Positions 36,620 to 45,682 of a stretch of 64,000 nt of DNA are shown one piece after another; position 1 is the stretch's first letter; each line of letters starts with the position of its first letter. A model generated the notes under the pieces. It did not search any database and was not told where the DNA came from. It was given only the letters and a program-made list of their open reading frames with translations. The position numbers and the translations under genes are program-made. Origin of the DNA: CAJCJE01 sp963818685 (GTDB lineage: Bacteria > Actinomycetota > Actinomycetes > Mycobacteriales > Pseudonocardiaceae); the NCBI GenBank assembly GCA_963818685.1, contig CAWFTJ010000007.1:1054001-1118000 (forward strand). Reading direction: 5' to 3'.

Positions 36620-37537
36620 ATGCCCGGAGGCAGGCTGACGCACGAGGACCGTCGGCGGATCGCGGCCTGGCTGGCCGAAGGGCTCGGCTATGCCGAGATC
36701 GGCCGACGGCTCGACCGGCCGACGTCCACGATCAGCCGGGAGGTCACCAGAAACGGGACGGCCGGCGACTACCTGCCCGCCCGCGCACAGCAGGCCGCCG
36801 AGCACCGCGCCCGCCGTCGCAAGCGGACCCGACCTGCCGCCCCATCGACGGCCGACGCGGTGCGCACGTTCGCCGACCAGTTCGCGGGCCGGCTGGCCGC
36901 GACCGGCCTGCCCAGGATGACCGCCAGGGTGTTCGTCGGCCTGCTCACGGCCGACGCGGACGGCCTGACCTCAGCCGATCTGGTGCGCGAGCTACAGGTC
37001 AGCCCGGCGTCGGTGTCCAAATCCATCGCATCGCTGGAAGCCATGGCCCTTGTCGTCCGCAGGGCCGACCAAGGCACCCGGCGCGAACGCTACGTGATCG
37101 ACGACGATGTCTGGCTCCGCGCGTGGCACGCCGACACCGGCGCGCACGGCGAACTCGCGGCGCAGGCGCGGCGCGGAGTCGAGATCTTCGGTGCGGACAC
37201 GGTCATCGGTGCCCGGCTCGGCAGGATGAGCGAGTTCTTCGCGAAGATCAGTGGGCACATGCGCGGCGACGCGAACGCGGAGCCGAGCGTCCGCGACGCG
37301 CTCACCGTGATCGCTGCCCTTGCACATGCCGCTCGGCCGCTCACCGCGAGCGCACTGGCCGCCGCGCTCGACTGGCCCGCCGGTCGCACGACCGCCGCCC
37401 TGAACACGATCAGGCGCCAACCGGCCATCGCCGATCCGCTCGCCCTGCGCATCGGCGCGGACCGGACGTACAGCCTGACCGCGCGCGAGGACCGGCTGAG
37501 TCGAGCGCAACGCGCTGCACTCGGTCAATTCACCTGA
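36620..37537 (+). CDS. Transcriptional regulator with an IS30-type HTH and a MarR/GbsR-type HTH
   Basis: 305 aa. The N-terminus (GGRLTHEDRRRIAAWLAEGL, then YAEIGRRLDRPTSTISREV) is the HTH_38 domain usually found at the front of IS30 transposases. No DDE catalytic domain follows. Instead there is a basic linker and a winged HTH (LTSADLVRELQVSPASVSKS, then ASLEAMALVVRRADQGTRRE) typical of GbsR/MarR-like regulators. ATG 36620 has GGGAGG about ten bases upstream. The phased octamers just upstream are the probable binding sites for one of its HTH domains. Confidence 0.82.
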   Translation: MPGGRLTHEDRRRIAAWLAEGLGYAEIGRRLDRPTSTISREVTRNGTAGDYLPARAQQAAEHRARRRKRTRPAAPSTADAVRTFADQFAGRLAATGLPRMTARVFVGLLTADADGLTSADLVRELQVSPASVSKSIASLEAMALVVRRADQGTRRERYVIDDDVWLRAWHADTGAHGELAAQARRGVEIFGADTVIGARLGRMSEFFAKISGHMRGDANAEPSVRDALTVIAALAHAARPLTASALAAALDWPAGRTTAALNTIRRQPAIADPLALRIGADRTYSLTAREDRLSRAQRAALGQFT

Positions 37538-37627
37538 TCCCGTGTTTCTCGCTGCTCAGCAAGTGTGTGAACGTGTTGTCCCGCGCTGTCAATTGCGGCC
37601 GGTTCACGCGGCGGATATATCTCGCCC

Positions 37628-39445
37628 ATGGCGGCGATTCGGATAGTGGCCATCGCGGTGCTGCTCCTCCTGCTCGGTGTGCCGGCCCCGGCACGGGCAG
37701 ACTCGACCACGGTGTGCGCGCTGCACTGCGACACGCTCGACCCGTCGCAGGCGAGGCAGGAAACCTTCCCGGTGCCCAATCTCGACGACAACGGCCGCCT
37801 GATCGGACTGCACGTCGACGACGCGGACGGCATGGCGTGGGCCAGCATCGACAACGGGCAGACCAACGACTCGGTGTGGCTGGACCGCTCCTGGGACGGT
37901 GGCCAGACCTGGGACGGCCTGCTCGGTAAGGCATGGATTCCGAGCACCTGGACCGGCACGCGCACGCTCATGTACAACCTCTACGACCCCGTCAACCACC
38001 GTCGCGGCCTGCTCCGGGCCTGCGGCGACGCGAACGGCGTCGAGTGCACCTCCTGGGCGCATCTGCTGGTGTGCGACCAGTTCTGCGACCAGCGCGACGC
38101 CGCCAACGCGACCGGCGACAGTCAACCCGTCGCGCCGACCACCCTCGACGGCCGGCAGATCTCCCTGCACGTCGACCCGTCGACCGGCATGGCGTGGGCG
38201 GTGATCGCGAACGGCGAGCCGGGTGACGAGATCTGGCTGGACCGGTCCTGGAACGAGGGCTCGTCCTGGCCGGACGGTTCGTCCGAAGGACGAGTATCCG
38301 TGTCGGCCGGCGCGACCGGCACGCGCACCGTGATGATCAACACCGATGACCGGCTCGGCCTGCTCTACGGCGGCGCGGTGCGGGCCTGCGGTCGCGCCGT
38401 CGATGGCCAGAACGGCAGCTGCACCACCTGGGCGCGTCCCGCCGACAACCACGCCAAGGCGGCCGCCGACGCGCTGATGTACTCCTACGATCCGAACAAC
38501 GCCTGGTGGCCGAGCAGTTGGTGGAACTCGGCCGCCGCGCTGACCAGTCTGATCGACTACGCGCGGAGCAGCGGCGATCATGGCTACGACTGGGCGCTCG
38601 CGCGTACCTTCGCGGTGAACAAGGCGGCCTTCCCGGCCGGCGCGCGCGGCACCGATCCGATCAGCGGCGACTTCATCTCGCCTGCCATCGACGACAGCCA
38701 GTGGTGGGCACTCGCGTGGGTGGACGCCTACGACCTGACCCGCGACCAGACCTACCTGAACGAGGCCGTGACCATCGCGAACTACGTCAGCCGGTACTGG
38801 GACACCAGCAGCTGCGGCGGGGGAGTGTGGTGGAACACCGGCGAGACCTACAAGAACGCGGTCACCAGCGCGCTCTACATCCGCCTCACCGCCGCCCTGC
38901 ACAACCGGATCGTCGGCGACACCGCGTGGCTGGCCGCATCGCGGACCGCGTGGAACTGGTTCGTGAACAGCGGCATGATCAACTCGTCCGGCCTGGTCAA
39001 CGACGGGCTCACCAGCGGATGCGCGAACAATGGACAGACCGTGTGGACGTACAACCAGGGCCTGATGATCGGCGCGGCCGTCGAACTCTGGCGTGCCACC
39101 GGCGATTCCTCGATCCTCGCCGAGGGCCGGTATCTCGCGGATTCGGTGTTGAACTCGTCGCTGGTCAGTTCTGGTGTGCTGACCGAATCGTGCGATGCGC
39201 CCGGTGGCACCTGCGACGACAACCAGAAGCAGTTCAAGGGGATCTTCGTGCGGTACCTGGCCGAGCTGACCAACGCCACCGGCGACACCACGTACTCGAC
39301 CTTCCTGACCACCCAGGCGAACACGATCTGGTCGGCGGACCGGGACAGCCTCAACCAGTTGGGCGAACACTGGTCCGGCGCGAGCCCGAACGCCAGCGAC
39401 TGGCGCACCCAGGCAAGCGCCCTGGACGCCCTCGACGCCGCCTGA
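37628..39445 (+). CDS. Secreted glycoside hydrolase family 76 (alpha-1,6-mannanase type)
   Basis: 605 aa. Signal peptide (about 1-24, ending APARADS); an N-terminal region of two related units (GLHVDDADGMAWASIDNG and SLHVDPSTGMAWAVIANG), each followed by VWLDRSW or IWLDRSW, probably a duplicated accessory domain; then an (alpha/alpha)6 catalytic domain with the paired aspartates D355-D356 in PAIDDSQWWALAW, the GH76 signature. GH76 enzymes cut alpha-1,6-mannan backbones of fungal walls and mycobacterial-type glycolipids. An AT-rich patch before the ATG (37614-37622) may be a -10 element. Confidence 0.88.
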   Translation: MAAIRIVAIAVLLLLLGVPAPARADSTTVCALHCDTLDPSQARQETFPVPNLDDNGRLIGLHVDDADGMAWASIDNGQTNDSVWLDRSWDGGQTWDGLLGKAWIPSTWTGTRTLMYNLYDPVNHRRGLLRACGDANGVECTSWAHLLVCDQFCDQRDAANATGDSQPVAPTTLDGRQISLHVDPSTGMAWAVIANGEPGDEIWLDRSWNEGSSWPDGSSEGRVSVSAGATGTRTVMINTDDRLGLLYGGAVRACGRAVDGQNGSCTTWARPADNHAKAAADALMYSYDPNNAWWPSSWWNSAAALTSLIDYARSSGDHGYDWALARTFAVNKAAFPAGARGTDPISGDFISPAIDDSQWWALAWVDAYDLTRDQTYLNEAVTIANYVSRYWDTSSCGGGVWWNTGETYKNAVTSALYIRLTAALHNRIVGDTAWLAASRTAWNWFVNSGMINSSGLVNDGLTSGCANNGQTVWTYNQGLMIGAAVELWRATGDSSILAEGRYLADSVLNSSLVSSGVLTESCDAPGGTCDDNQKQFKGIFVRYLAELTNATGDTTYSTFLTTQANTIWSADRDSLNQLGEHWSGASPNASDWRTQASALDALDAA

Positions 39446-39464
39446 TGTCGACCGCCGTCAGTGC

Positions 39465-40973
39465 CTACCGCAGGAAGATCGGGTTCGTCATCGCGACCAT
39501 CGCGTTCGGCACCGTGGTGTTGATGCCACCGGAGGGCCTGCGCACCTCCACCCGCACCCACCGGCTGTAGCGCGGGTACGTCGTCCACGAGACCGTCGCC
39601 TGGCCGGAGTCGGGCACGGTCTGGCTGTACTCGACGCCAAGCTGGTCCAAAAAGGACACTGTGGTGCCCGGCACGCCGCCGACGAGCGCGGTCGCGGTGA
39701 CCGGCGTGCCGCGCTCCAGCGTGACGGTGTCGCCGATGCTCAGCATGCGGCCGTTCGCGGTCAGCGTGAACCTCAGGTCGACCGAGGAGGATTCGGCCAG
39801 CCAGGACCGACCCGCCTTCAGACCAGCGAGCAGGTCCTCCCTGCGGAGACTGTCGGCGAGCACGACCGTGTGCGGCAGAGCAACAGTCTGATCCGGGTTG
39901 TGCGCGTCCGAGTCGCCGATCGCCGGAATCCAGGTGCCGCTGCGCAGCAGTCCGTCCCAGTGGTCGACGGTCTGCTGGTCGTCGGTGGTCCACGGGCCGT
40001 TCCACACCTCGACCAGGTCCGCGATCTCGTAGGCGAACTCGTAGGTGCAGCCGAAGCAGTTGGCGAACGGGTGTGCCGCCGTGACCAGGCCACCGAGCCG
40101 GTGCACCTGGTCGACGAAGCGACGGAAGTCGCGCGGGTCGGACGCTCGGTAGCGCCAGTCGATCCACTGCCCGGCCGGCAGGCCGATGGCGGGCCAGTGG
40201 CCGGAGCGGGTGGTGACCTCCTCACCGTTGAGGATGAGCAGGTCCTCGGTTGCCTCGTTGCCCCACTGCAACGTGGAACTGGAGGTGTTGTGATCGGTGG
40301 AAACCATGAAGTCGAGGCCGGCCGCGCGGGCGTCCGCGACGAGTTCCTGCGGCGTGCGCCTGCCATCGGAGTAGACGGTGTGCAGGTGGCAGTCGCCCCG
40401 GTACCAGGACTTGCCGCGCTGCCTCGCGGGAGCGCTGGTCGGCGCCGGGTTCGGTTGGAACGGCGCGCCCTGCGGGCCGAAGGTGAGCGTGATCTGCACC
40501 TGATAGTTCAGGCCCTGCGGCGCGACCGTGTACGGGCCGAGGATGACGTGCCAGGTGCCCGGCGTGATCGGGCCGGGAAGGTAGCCGGGCGTCGCCTCCG
40601 ACGCGCTGATCGAGAACGAGGTGCGGAAGCCGCCCGACCAGCCGCGGAAACCACGTTGGTTGCCGAGTTCGTAGCCTTCCGGCCCGAACATGCCGATGTC
40701 GCAGGCGTTGCCCCTGGTGCCGGTCGGGACGCTCGGGCGATCGTAGGAGTAGCTGACGTCGATCTGGTTGACCCCGGGCGGCACCTGCACCGGCAGGTAG
40801 TACCAGTCCGGGATGTCCGGCGGGAACGTGCCGGTCACGGTTTTGGTCTGGGTGCCGGTTCCACTCGCCGGCGCGGCGAACGCGACACCGGGTAACACGC
40901 TCATGACCGCGCCCGTGGCCAGGACGCCGCCTGCCCGTAACAGTGCGCGGCGGCTCAGATCGGTGGAAGACAT
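39465..40973 (-). CDS. CehA/McbA-family PHP-domain metallohydrolase, Tat-exported
   Basis: 502 aa. The Tat-type signal SRRALLRAGG is followed by a hydrophobic stretch ending FAAPASG. An outer beta domain (to about 150) precedes the PHP phosphoesterase domain with its metal ligands: RGDCHLHTVYSDG, STDHN, VTAAHPF and IGDSDAHN. A C-terminal Ig-like domain closes the protein. Family members hydrolyse carbamate or phosphoester bonds; the substrate is unknown. ATG 40973 has GGGGAGG six bases upstream and is preferred over the TTG at 40979. It is convergent with the GH76 gene, 19 bases apart. Confidence 0.87.
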   Translation of the reverse strand: MSSTDLSRRALLRAGGVLATGAVMSVLPGVAFAAPASGTGTQTKTVTGTFPPDIPDWYYLPVQVPPGVNQIDVSYSYDRPSVPTGTRGNACDIGMFGPEGYELGNQRGFRGWSGGFRTSFSISASEATPGYLPGPITPGTWHVILGPYTVAPQGLNYQVQITLTFGPQGAPFQPNPAPTSAPARQRGKSWYRGDCHLHTVYSDGRRTPQELVADARAAGLDFMVSTDHNTSSSTLQWGNEATEDLLILNGEEVTTRSGHWPAIGLPAGQWIDWRYRASDPRDFRRFVDQVHRLGGLVTAAHPFANCFGCTYEFAYEIADLVEVWNGPWTTDDQQTVDHWDGLLRSGTWIPAIGDSDAHNPDQTVALPHTVVLADSLRREDLLAGLKAGRSWLAESSSVDLRFTLTANGRMLSIGDTVTLERGTPVTATALVGGVPGTTVSFLDQLGVEYSQTVPDSGQATVSWTTYPRYSRWVRVEVRRPSGGINTTVPNAMVAMTNPIFLR

Positions 40974-41090
40974 CAACAACCTCCCCAGGTTGACCGTTGG
41001 CGACGCTATGTCGCTTCGGCGAATTGGCCAACCACGGGGAGGTGAACAATTATGATCAGGATCGACCCGTTGGCCGGCCGGCTTTCGCGC

Positions 41091-41474
41091 TCAGGGACAG
41101 GGCTCGCCGACCTTCACCGTGCCGAAATCGATCTTGCTGCCGATGGTGATCGGGTCGCCAGCCGGAATGTTCTGCGAACACACCTTCCAGTCCTTGTCCA
41201 GGATCTGATGGCGCCCCTTGCCCGAGACGTCATGCGATGACGTGAAGAAGATCAGATCGCCGGTCAGCTTCTGGATCGCGTTCTGCGCGTCCTGTAGGTT
41301 CGTGCCAACCTCGTTCGGCATGGCCCAGTGCGTCGTCGCCGTGATACTCGGCCCGATGGTCGTGCTACCCCCGCCCGGCGTGTCCACCCTGCACCCGGCC
41401 AGGCATCCAGCTACCGCCAGCACCGCGCCCAGCGCGCAAATCGGAACCGCCCGACGAACCGCCGCCCTCTGCAC
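41091..41474 (-). CDS. Lipoprotein with a PASTA-like domain
   Basis: 127 aa. The lipobox-type signal reads ICALGAVLAVAGCLAGC, so the mature protein would be lipid-anchored. The remainder matches a PASTA domain (MPNEVGTNLQDAQNAIQKL, then ILDKDWKVCSQNIPAGD), with two cysteines likely paired. PASTA domains bind peptidoglycan fragments in kinases and penicillin-binding proteins. GTG 41474 has GGGAGGT six bases upstream, which decides against the longer frame from 41537. Confidence 0.82.
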   Translation of the reverse strand: MQRAAVRRAVPICALGAVLAVAGCLAGCRVDTPGGGSTTIGPSITATTHWAMPNEVGTNLQDAQNAIQKLTGDLIFFTSSHDVSGKGRHQILDKDWKVCSQNIPAGDPITIGSKIDFGTVKVGEPCP

Positions 41475-41613
41475 GTCCGTACCTCCCGCCGTCGGCACAA
41501 CAGCCAGGTTCCATTTTGCGCTGTCGAACTCATGCACAGCCAGATCGTGATCGACGATCTGCCCATCAAGCGGTTCTTGCTCACTTCGCCCGCGGGACCT
41601 GTCCAGGCAACGG

Positions 41614-42552
41614 CTAGGTCGAACGATGGTGGTGGTGCGAGATCTGCGTGACCGCCTGGTCGAACAGGTTGTCGCTGGTGCGCTCGACGGCCAGTGTGGT
41701 GACCGCGGTGATCACCACGACCGCGCACAGCAGGGCCAGGGCGAGCGGGCGGCGGCGCGGGGGTGGTTCGAGCAGGGCCCGGACGCGTTGCGGCACGTCG
41801 CCGCCGGTGGCGGCCTGGGCAAGGTGCCGACCGACCTTGGCGCGATCGTGTTGCAGTAGCGCGGTGCGGGCGATGGTGCGGGCCACCAGTTTGCGGTCGG
41901 CGACCCGCACTGCGGCGTCCTCGTCGGCCCAGCGCTCGACGACTCGCCGGATCGTGGCGGTGGTGGGCCGCAGCAGCGGGTTGACGGCGGAGGCGAGTTC
42001 GGCGGCCAGCGTCCACCAGATGTGTCGATGTCGCAGGTGCGACCGCTCGTGCGCGAGCACGACCTGCCGTTCGTCGGGCGCGAGCGCATCCCACAACGCG
42101 GCGGTGACGATGACCCGGCCTGCTGGTGCTGGCGTTGCGAAAGCGTCGACGGTGGCGCTGTCCAGCACCACCACCTCGCCGGTCGGGCTCAGGTCGCGGT
42201 AGTCGCGGTACACCGCGACCAGTGCGCGGGTCCGGCGCGCGCCCCAGATGACCGCCCAGCCGGTGGCCATGGTCAGCAGCACGAGGCTGAGCACGGCGAC
42301 CGAGTCGGGCACCGGGTCGGCCGCGTCGAGGCGGGACGGCGACCAAGCGCCGGAAGCGGCGAAGATCGGCAGTTGGCCGACCCACGTCGCGGCGAGCGTG
42401 CCGAGCACGAACAGGGTGGACGCGGCCGTTGCCACGCTCGCCGGCACCAGCAGGCGGGTACCCAGCGCGGGGGAGAGGCGCCGGCCGATGCGCGGCGCGG
42501 TGATGGCGAAGGCGACGATGGCCAGGATCGCGCCGCACACTGCGCCGGTCAT
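41614..42552 (-). CDS. M56 family membrane metallopeptidase (BlaR1/MecR1-like without sensor domain)
   Basis: 312 aa. Several N-terminal helices, a cytoplasmic zinc protease segment with HExxH in VVLAHERSHLRHRHIWW and a possible third ligand in ERWADEDAA, then a last helix (ALALLCAVVVITAVTTLAV) and a His-rich tail HISHHHHRST-like end. The extracellular penicillin-binding sensor of BlaR1 is absent, as in most actinobacterial members, so the signal is unknown. It overlaps the BlaI-type gene by four bases; by analogy it would cleave or inactivate that repressor. Confidence 0.88.
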   Translation of the reverse strand: MTGAVCGAILAIVAFAITAPRIGRRLSPALGTRLLVPASVATAASTLFVLGTLAATWVGQLPIFAASGAWSPSRLDAADPVPDSVAVLSLVLLTMATGWAVIWGARRTRALVAVYRDYRDLSPTGEVVVLDSATVDAFATPAPAGRVIVTAALWDALAPDERQVVLAHERSHLRHRHIWWTLAAELASAVNPLLRPTTATIRRVVERWADEDAAVRVADRKLVARTIARTALLQHDRAKVGRHLAQAATGGDVPQRVRALLEPPPRRRPLALALLCAVVVITAVTTLAVERTSDNLFDQAVTQISHHHHRST

Positions 42553-42911
42553 GCCGGCGTCTCCTGGCTGGCGAGCAGGCTGCGCAACAGGTGCTCGTCG
42601 CCGGGTTCGAGGGTGCCGACGAACCGGGTGAGCACGGCGGCCCGGTTGGTGTCGTCGCAGGCCAGCAGTCGCTGCATCCGGCGCGCGGTGATCTCGGCGG
42701 CGTCCGTGATCGCGTAGGCGTAGCCGCGCCCTGCCGAATGCCTGGCCACCTCGTCCTTGTCGAGCATGCGGGCCAGCACGGTCAGCACCGTGGTGTAGGC
42801 GAGGTCGTCGCCGAGTGCGTCGCGGACCTGCGCGGGCGTCATCGCTCGTCCGCTGGTGGCCAGTACGGCCCGGACGTCGCGTTCCAGGCTGCCCCTCGGT
42901 CGACGCGCCAT
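42549..42911 (-). CDS. BlaI/MecI/CopY family transcriptional repressor
   Basis: 120 aa. The winged HTH (GSLERDVRAVLATSGRAMTP, then VRDALGDDLAYTTVLTVLARM) continues as LDKDEVARHSAGRGYAYA, a typical BlaI pattern, with a C-terminal dimerisation helix. ATG 42911 is taken rather than the GTG immediately before it. It is first in a two-gene unit with the M56 protease, behind the inverted repeat at 42934-42954. Confidence 0.9.
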   Translation of the reverse strand: MARRPRGSLERDVRAVLATSGRAMTPAQVRDALGDDLAYTTVLTVLARMLDKDEVARHSAGRGYAYAITDAAEITARRMQRLLACDDTNRAAVLTRFVGTLEPGDEHLLRSLLASQETPA

Positions 42912-42933
42912 CACGCTCTGCCTTTCCGTTCGA

Positions 42934-42954
42934 CTACTACTGCGATCGTAGTAG
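42934..42954 (-). promoter_or_regulatory. BlaI-type operator
   Basis: CTACTAC-N7-GTAGTAG, a perfect 7-bp inverted repeat 23 bases before the repressor start. Actinobacterial BlaI sites have TACTAC/GTAGTA-like arms, so autoregulation is the likely role. Confidence 0.65.
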
Positions 42955-43034
42955 GTCGGCGAGTAGTGAGACGACGCGTGGTGTCACGTCGGGCGCGGCC
43001 GCGCCGATAAACCGGGTGAAGCAAGGAGCGCGTC

Positions 43035-43655
43035 ATGGCCGACACCTGGGAACTCATCGCGACCGAACGGCTACGCACCGCTGAGTTCTTTTCCAACCTG
43101 GGCGGTGACGACTGGGACGCGCCATCGCTGTGCACGAGCTGGTCCGCGCGCGACGTGCTCGCGCACATCGTGCAGACCGCCGAAATCGGCGCGGGTGGAT
43201 TCCTGGCTGGCATGGCGCGCAACGGTTTCCGGTTCGGCCGGATGACCGACAGCGATGTCCGACGCCACCGCGCCACCAGCACCGACGACCTGATCGACCG
43301 GCTGCGCACCGCCGCGACCTCGCGGCGGCATCCGCCCGGCCCGGTCGCCGCCATGCTGATGGAGATCGTGGTGCACGGCGAGGACGTCGCGTACCCGTTG
43401 GGCCGCAAGATCGACCACGACGACGCGGGACTGCTCGGCGCGGCGGAATTCGCCAAGAACGCCCAGCCGCTGGTCGGTGTGCGCAAGCGCATAGCCGGCC
43501 TTGCCGTCTCCGCGACCGACGCGGACTTCTCGACCGGCGACGGCGCACCGGTTTCCGGACCGATGGTGCCGTTGTTGCTGGCCATGTCCGGTCGGCGTGC
43601 CGCGCTCGACGCGTTGTCCGGCGACGGCGTCACCATCCTGCGCGAACGCCCATAG
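43035..43655 (+). CDS. Maleylpyruvate isomerase/MDMPI-type (DinB-like, mycothiol-family) protein
   Basis: 206 aa. The four-helix-bundle start LIATERLRTAEFFSNLGGDDWDAPSLCTSW, written here in parts as LIATERLRTAEFF and DDWDAPSLCTSWSARDVLAH, gives the typical metal-binding His in DVLAHIV, with a second in MEIVVHGEDVAYPLG. The family includes mycothiol-dependent maleylpyruvate isomerase; most members have unknown substrates. A GGAG-type site lies upstream of ATG 43035. Confidence 0.83.
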   Translation: MADTWELIATERLRTAEFFSNLGGDDWDAPSLCTSWSARDVLAHIVQTAEIGAGGFLAGMARNGFRFGRMTDSDVRRHRATSTDDLIDRLRTAATSRRHPPGPVAAMLMEIVVHGEDVAYPLGRKIDHDDAGLLGAAEFAKNAQPLVGVRKRIAGLAVSATDADFSTGDGAPVSGPMVPLLLAMSGRRAALDALSGDGVTILRERP

Positions 43656-43712
43656 TGGACAAACGGCGCCTGTTCAAAGAACTTTCCCAGAGCTGGTGGG
43701 CAGTATCGCCGC

Positions 43713-44927
43713 ATGGCGCACATTCGTGGCGACAGCCTGGTCTTCGAGCGTTTACGCGGTCACCTACTCGACTATGACGATGAACAGGAGCAGGTCAGAC
43801 CGCGTTTTTGGCGCAGGCCGGCCGTTCGCAGGACGCGCCGGATCGTGCTGGTGATGTTGCTGGTTTTCCTGATCGTCGTCGGTTGGTCGATCGGTGCGGC
43901 GCTGACCGCGCCTGGCACCGACAGCACGGCAGCGCGGCTGGCCGAATGGGGCCGTGACCACGGTCTCGGCGGCATCGTCACCTGGCTGGAGACGCAGCAG
44001 TACGAGCACAACCAACCCAAGGTCGGCGGTGTGCCGGCCGGCGGCATCCCGAGCGCGGCCGGCTCGCTCGGCTCGGGTGGCGGAAACTCGGGTGGCGGCA
44101 GTGCTGGTCCGGCGCCGCTGGCGGTGTTGGCCGGTGGTGCGCCGTTGCCGAACGAGGGCCAGTGGCAGACCGTGGTGACGGTGCGGAACAAGCCCGCGGT
44201 GCGGGTGGCGGCCCTGCGGCCGGACACGGAGCACACCTCGTTCGTGGCAGGCGTGATGTGGATCGACCCGACCCTGGTGCGCGGCCAACTGCAACCCGGC
44301 TACAAGGATCCCGGCGGCAGTTGGCAGGCGGCTGACCAGATCACCACGGCGACCCAGAGTGACGTGGTGGCGGCGTTCAACGCGGGATTCCGGCTCAACT
44401 CCAGCGCGGGCGGATACTTCAGCGAGGGGCGGACCGTGGTGCCGTTGCAGAACGGCGCGGCCAGCCTGGTGATCGACAGCAACGGCGTGGCCACCGTTGG
44501 CGCCTGGAACTCCGAGGTGTCGATGAGCCCGAATGTGGCGAGCGTGCGGCAGAACCTGGTGATGCTGGTGGACAACGGCAAGCTCAACCCGAGTTGTTCG
44601 TCGGGAGGCTCGGCGTGGGGAGCGACGCTCGGCAATGCCGCGTTCATCGACCGCTCCGCGTTCGGCGTGACCGCGAGCGGTGCCGAGGTCTACGTCGGCG
44701 GGCCCGCGTTGTCGGTGTGCACGTTGGGCCGGATCCTGCAGGATGCGGGCGTCGTGCGCGGGATGGAGCTGGACATCAACCCGGACTGGGTCAGCGGCGT
44801 CTACTTTCACGACCAGCCGGGTGGCCCGCCGCAGGGTTTCCGGTTGTACCCGAACCAGAAGGTGTCACCGGACCACTATCTTTCACCGTCGAGTCGGGAC
44901 TGGTTCGGCTGGTACGCGCGCTCATGA
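43713..44927 (+). CDS. Phosphodiester glycosidase (NAGPA-like) domain protein, membrane-anchored
   Basis: 404 aa. A basic cytoplasmic N-terminus (to about 42), one membrane helix (IVLVMLLVFLIVVGWSIGAAL) and a Gly/Ser-rich linker precede the exported NAGPA-like domain: VVAAFNAGFRLNSSAGGYFSEG, written in parts as VVAAFNAGF and GGYFSEGRTVVPL, and GMELDINPDWVSG near the end. NAGPA-like proteins remove N-acetylglucosamine or similar groups from phosphodiesters; substrate unknown. Its stop overlaps the apbE start (ATGA). Confidence 0.83.
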   Translation: MAHIRGDSLVFERLRGHLLDYDDEQEQVRPRFWRRPAVRRTRRIVLVMLLVFLIVVGWSIGAALTAPGTDSTAARLAEWGRDHGLGGIVTWLETQQYEHNQPKVGGVPAGGIPSAAGSLGSGGGNSGGGSAGPAPLAVLAGGAPLPNEGQWQTVVTVRNKPAVRVAALRPDTEHTSFVAGVMWIDPTLVRGQLQPGYKDPGGSWQAADQITTATQSDVVAAFNAGFRLNSSAGGYFSEGRTVVPLQNGAASLVIDSNGVATVGAWNSEVSMSPNVASVRQNLVMLVDNGKLNPSCSSGGSAWGATLGNAAFIDRSAFGVTASGAEVYVGGPALSVCTLGRILQDAGVVRGMELDINPDWVSGVYFHDQPGGPPQGFRLYPNQKVSPDHYLSPSSRDWFGWYARS

Positions 44928-45682
44928 CAACGACAAGACCGAGGTTTCGCCGCGTCGAGCACGTCATGGGCCTGCCCGTCTCGGTTGACGTGCGCGGGAT
45001 CGAGATCGGCCCGGCCGTGCTGGACGGATTCGCCATGCTGCGTGAGGTGGACCAGCGATTCAGTCCATTTCGGACGGACAGTGAGGCGAACCGCTACGAC
45101 CGGGGCGAAATCGCGGTGCCCAGCCGCGACCTGCGGGATGTGCTCGATCTCGCCGACGAGTACGAACACAGGACCGGCGGTGCGTTCCGGGCTCGGCTGC
45201 CCGGTCGACGGCTGGATCTGTGCGGCATCGTCAAGGGCTGGGCCGTGCAGCGTTTCGCGGAAGGGTTGCGTGCGGCGGGTGCGGAGAACTTCTGCGTCAA
45301 CGCGGGCGGCGACGTGATCACGGCGGGCGAACCAGAGCCGGGGCAACGCTGGCGGGTCGGCATCCGCCATCCGCTGCTCGCCGACCGGATGTGCGCCACG
45401 TTGGCCGTGCGCGACCGCGCGATCGCCACGTCGGGCAACTACGAACGGGGTACGCACATCACCGACGGGCGCACCGGCCGGCCTGCCACCGAACTGCTCA
45501 GCCTCACCGTCATCGCCGCCGATCTCACGATCGCCGACGCCACCGCGACCGCTGCGTTCGCCCTTGGCATCGACGGCGTCGCCTGGGCGGACGCGGAGCC
45601 GGGCTGCCTGGTGTTCGCTGCGACCGCAGACGGCCTCGTCCAGCGTTCCGCCGGCCTGGACGACCTGCTCGATCAGGTGTGA
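44924..45682 (+). CDS. apbE: FAD:protein FMN transferase (ApbE)
   Basis: 252 aa. ApbE pattern: MGLPVSVDVRG, REVDQRFSPFRTDSEANRY, LDLCGIVKGWAVQRFAEGL, FCVNAGGDVITAG, ATSGNYERGTHITDGRTG and a Thr/Ala-rich metal site (ADATATAAF). It moves FMN from FAD onto a Thr or Ser of target proteins. The obvious target is the FMN-binding protein encoded convergently right after it; the two genes overlap by ten bases at their 3' ends. ATG 44924 is set by the overlap with the gene before; longer frames are antisense-like. Confidence 0.9.
   Translation: MTTTRPRFRRVEHVMGLPVSVDVRGIEIGPAVLDGFAMLREVDQRFSPFRTDSEANRYDRGEIAVPSRDLRDVLDLADEYEHRTGGAFRARLPGRRLDLCGIVKGWAVQRFAEGLRAAGAENFCVNAGGDVITAGEPEPGQRWRVGIRHPLLADRMCATLAVRDRAIATSGNYERGTHITDGRTGRPATELLSLTVIAADLTIADATATAAFALGIDGVAWADAEPGCLVFAATADGLVQRSAGLDDLLDQV

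Noticed and set aside
36620..36760. Possible IS30 transposase fragment
   Set aside because: Only the HTH matches IS30. The frame continues into a MarR-type domain without a break, and there are no terminal inverted repeats, so it is a regulator.
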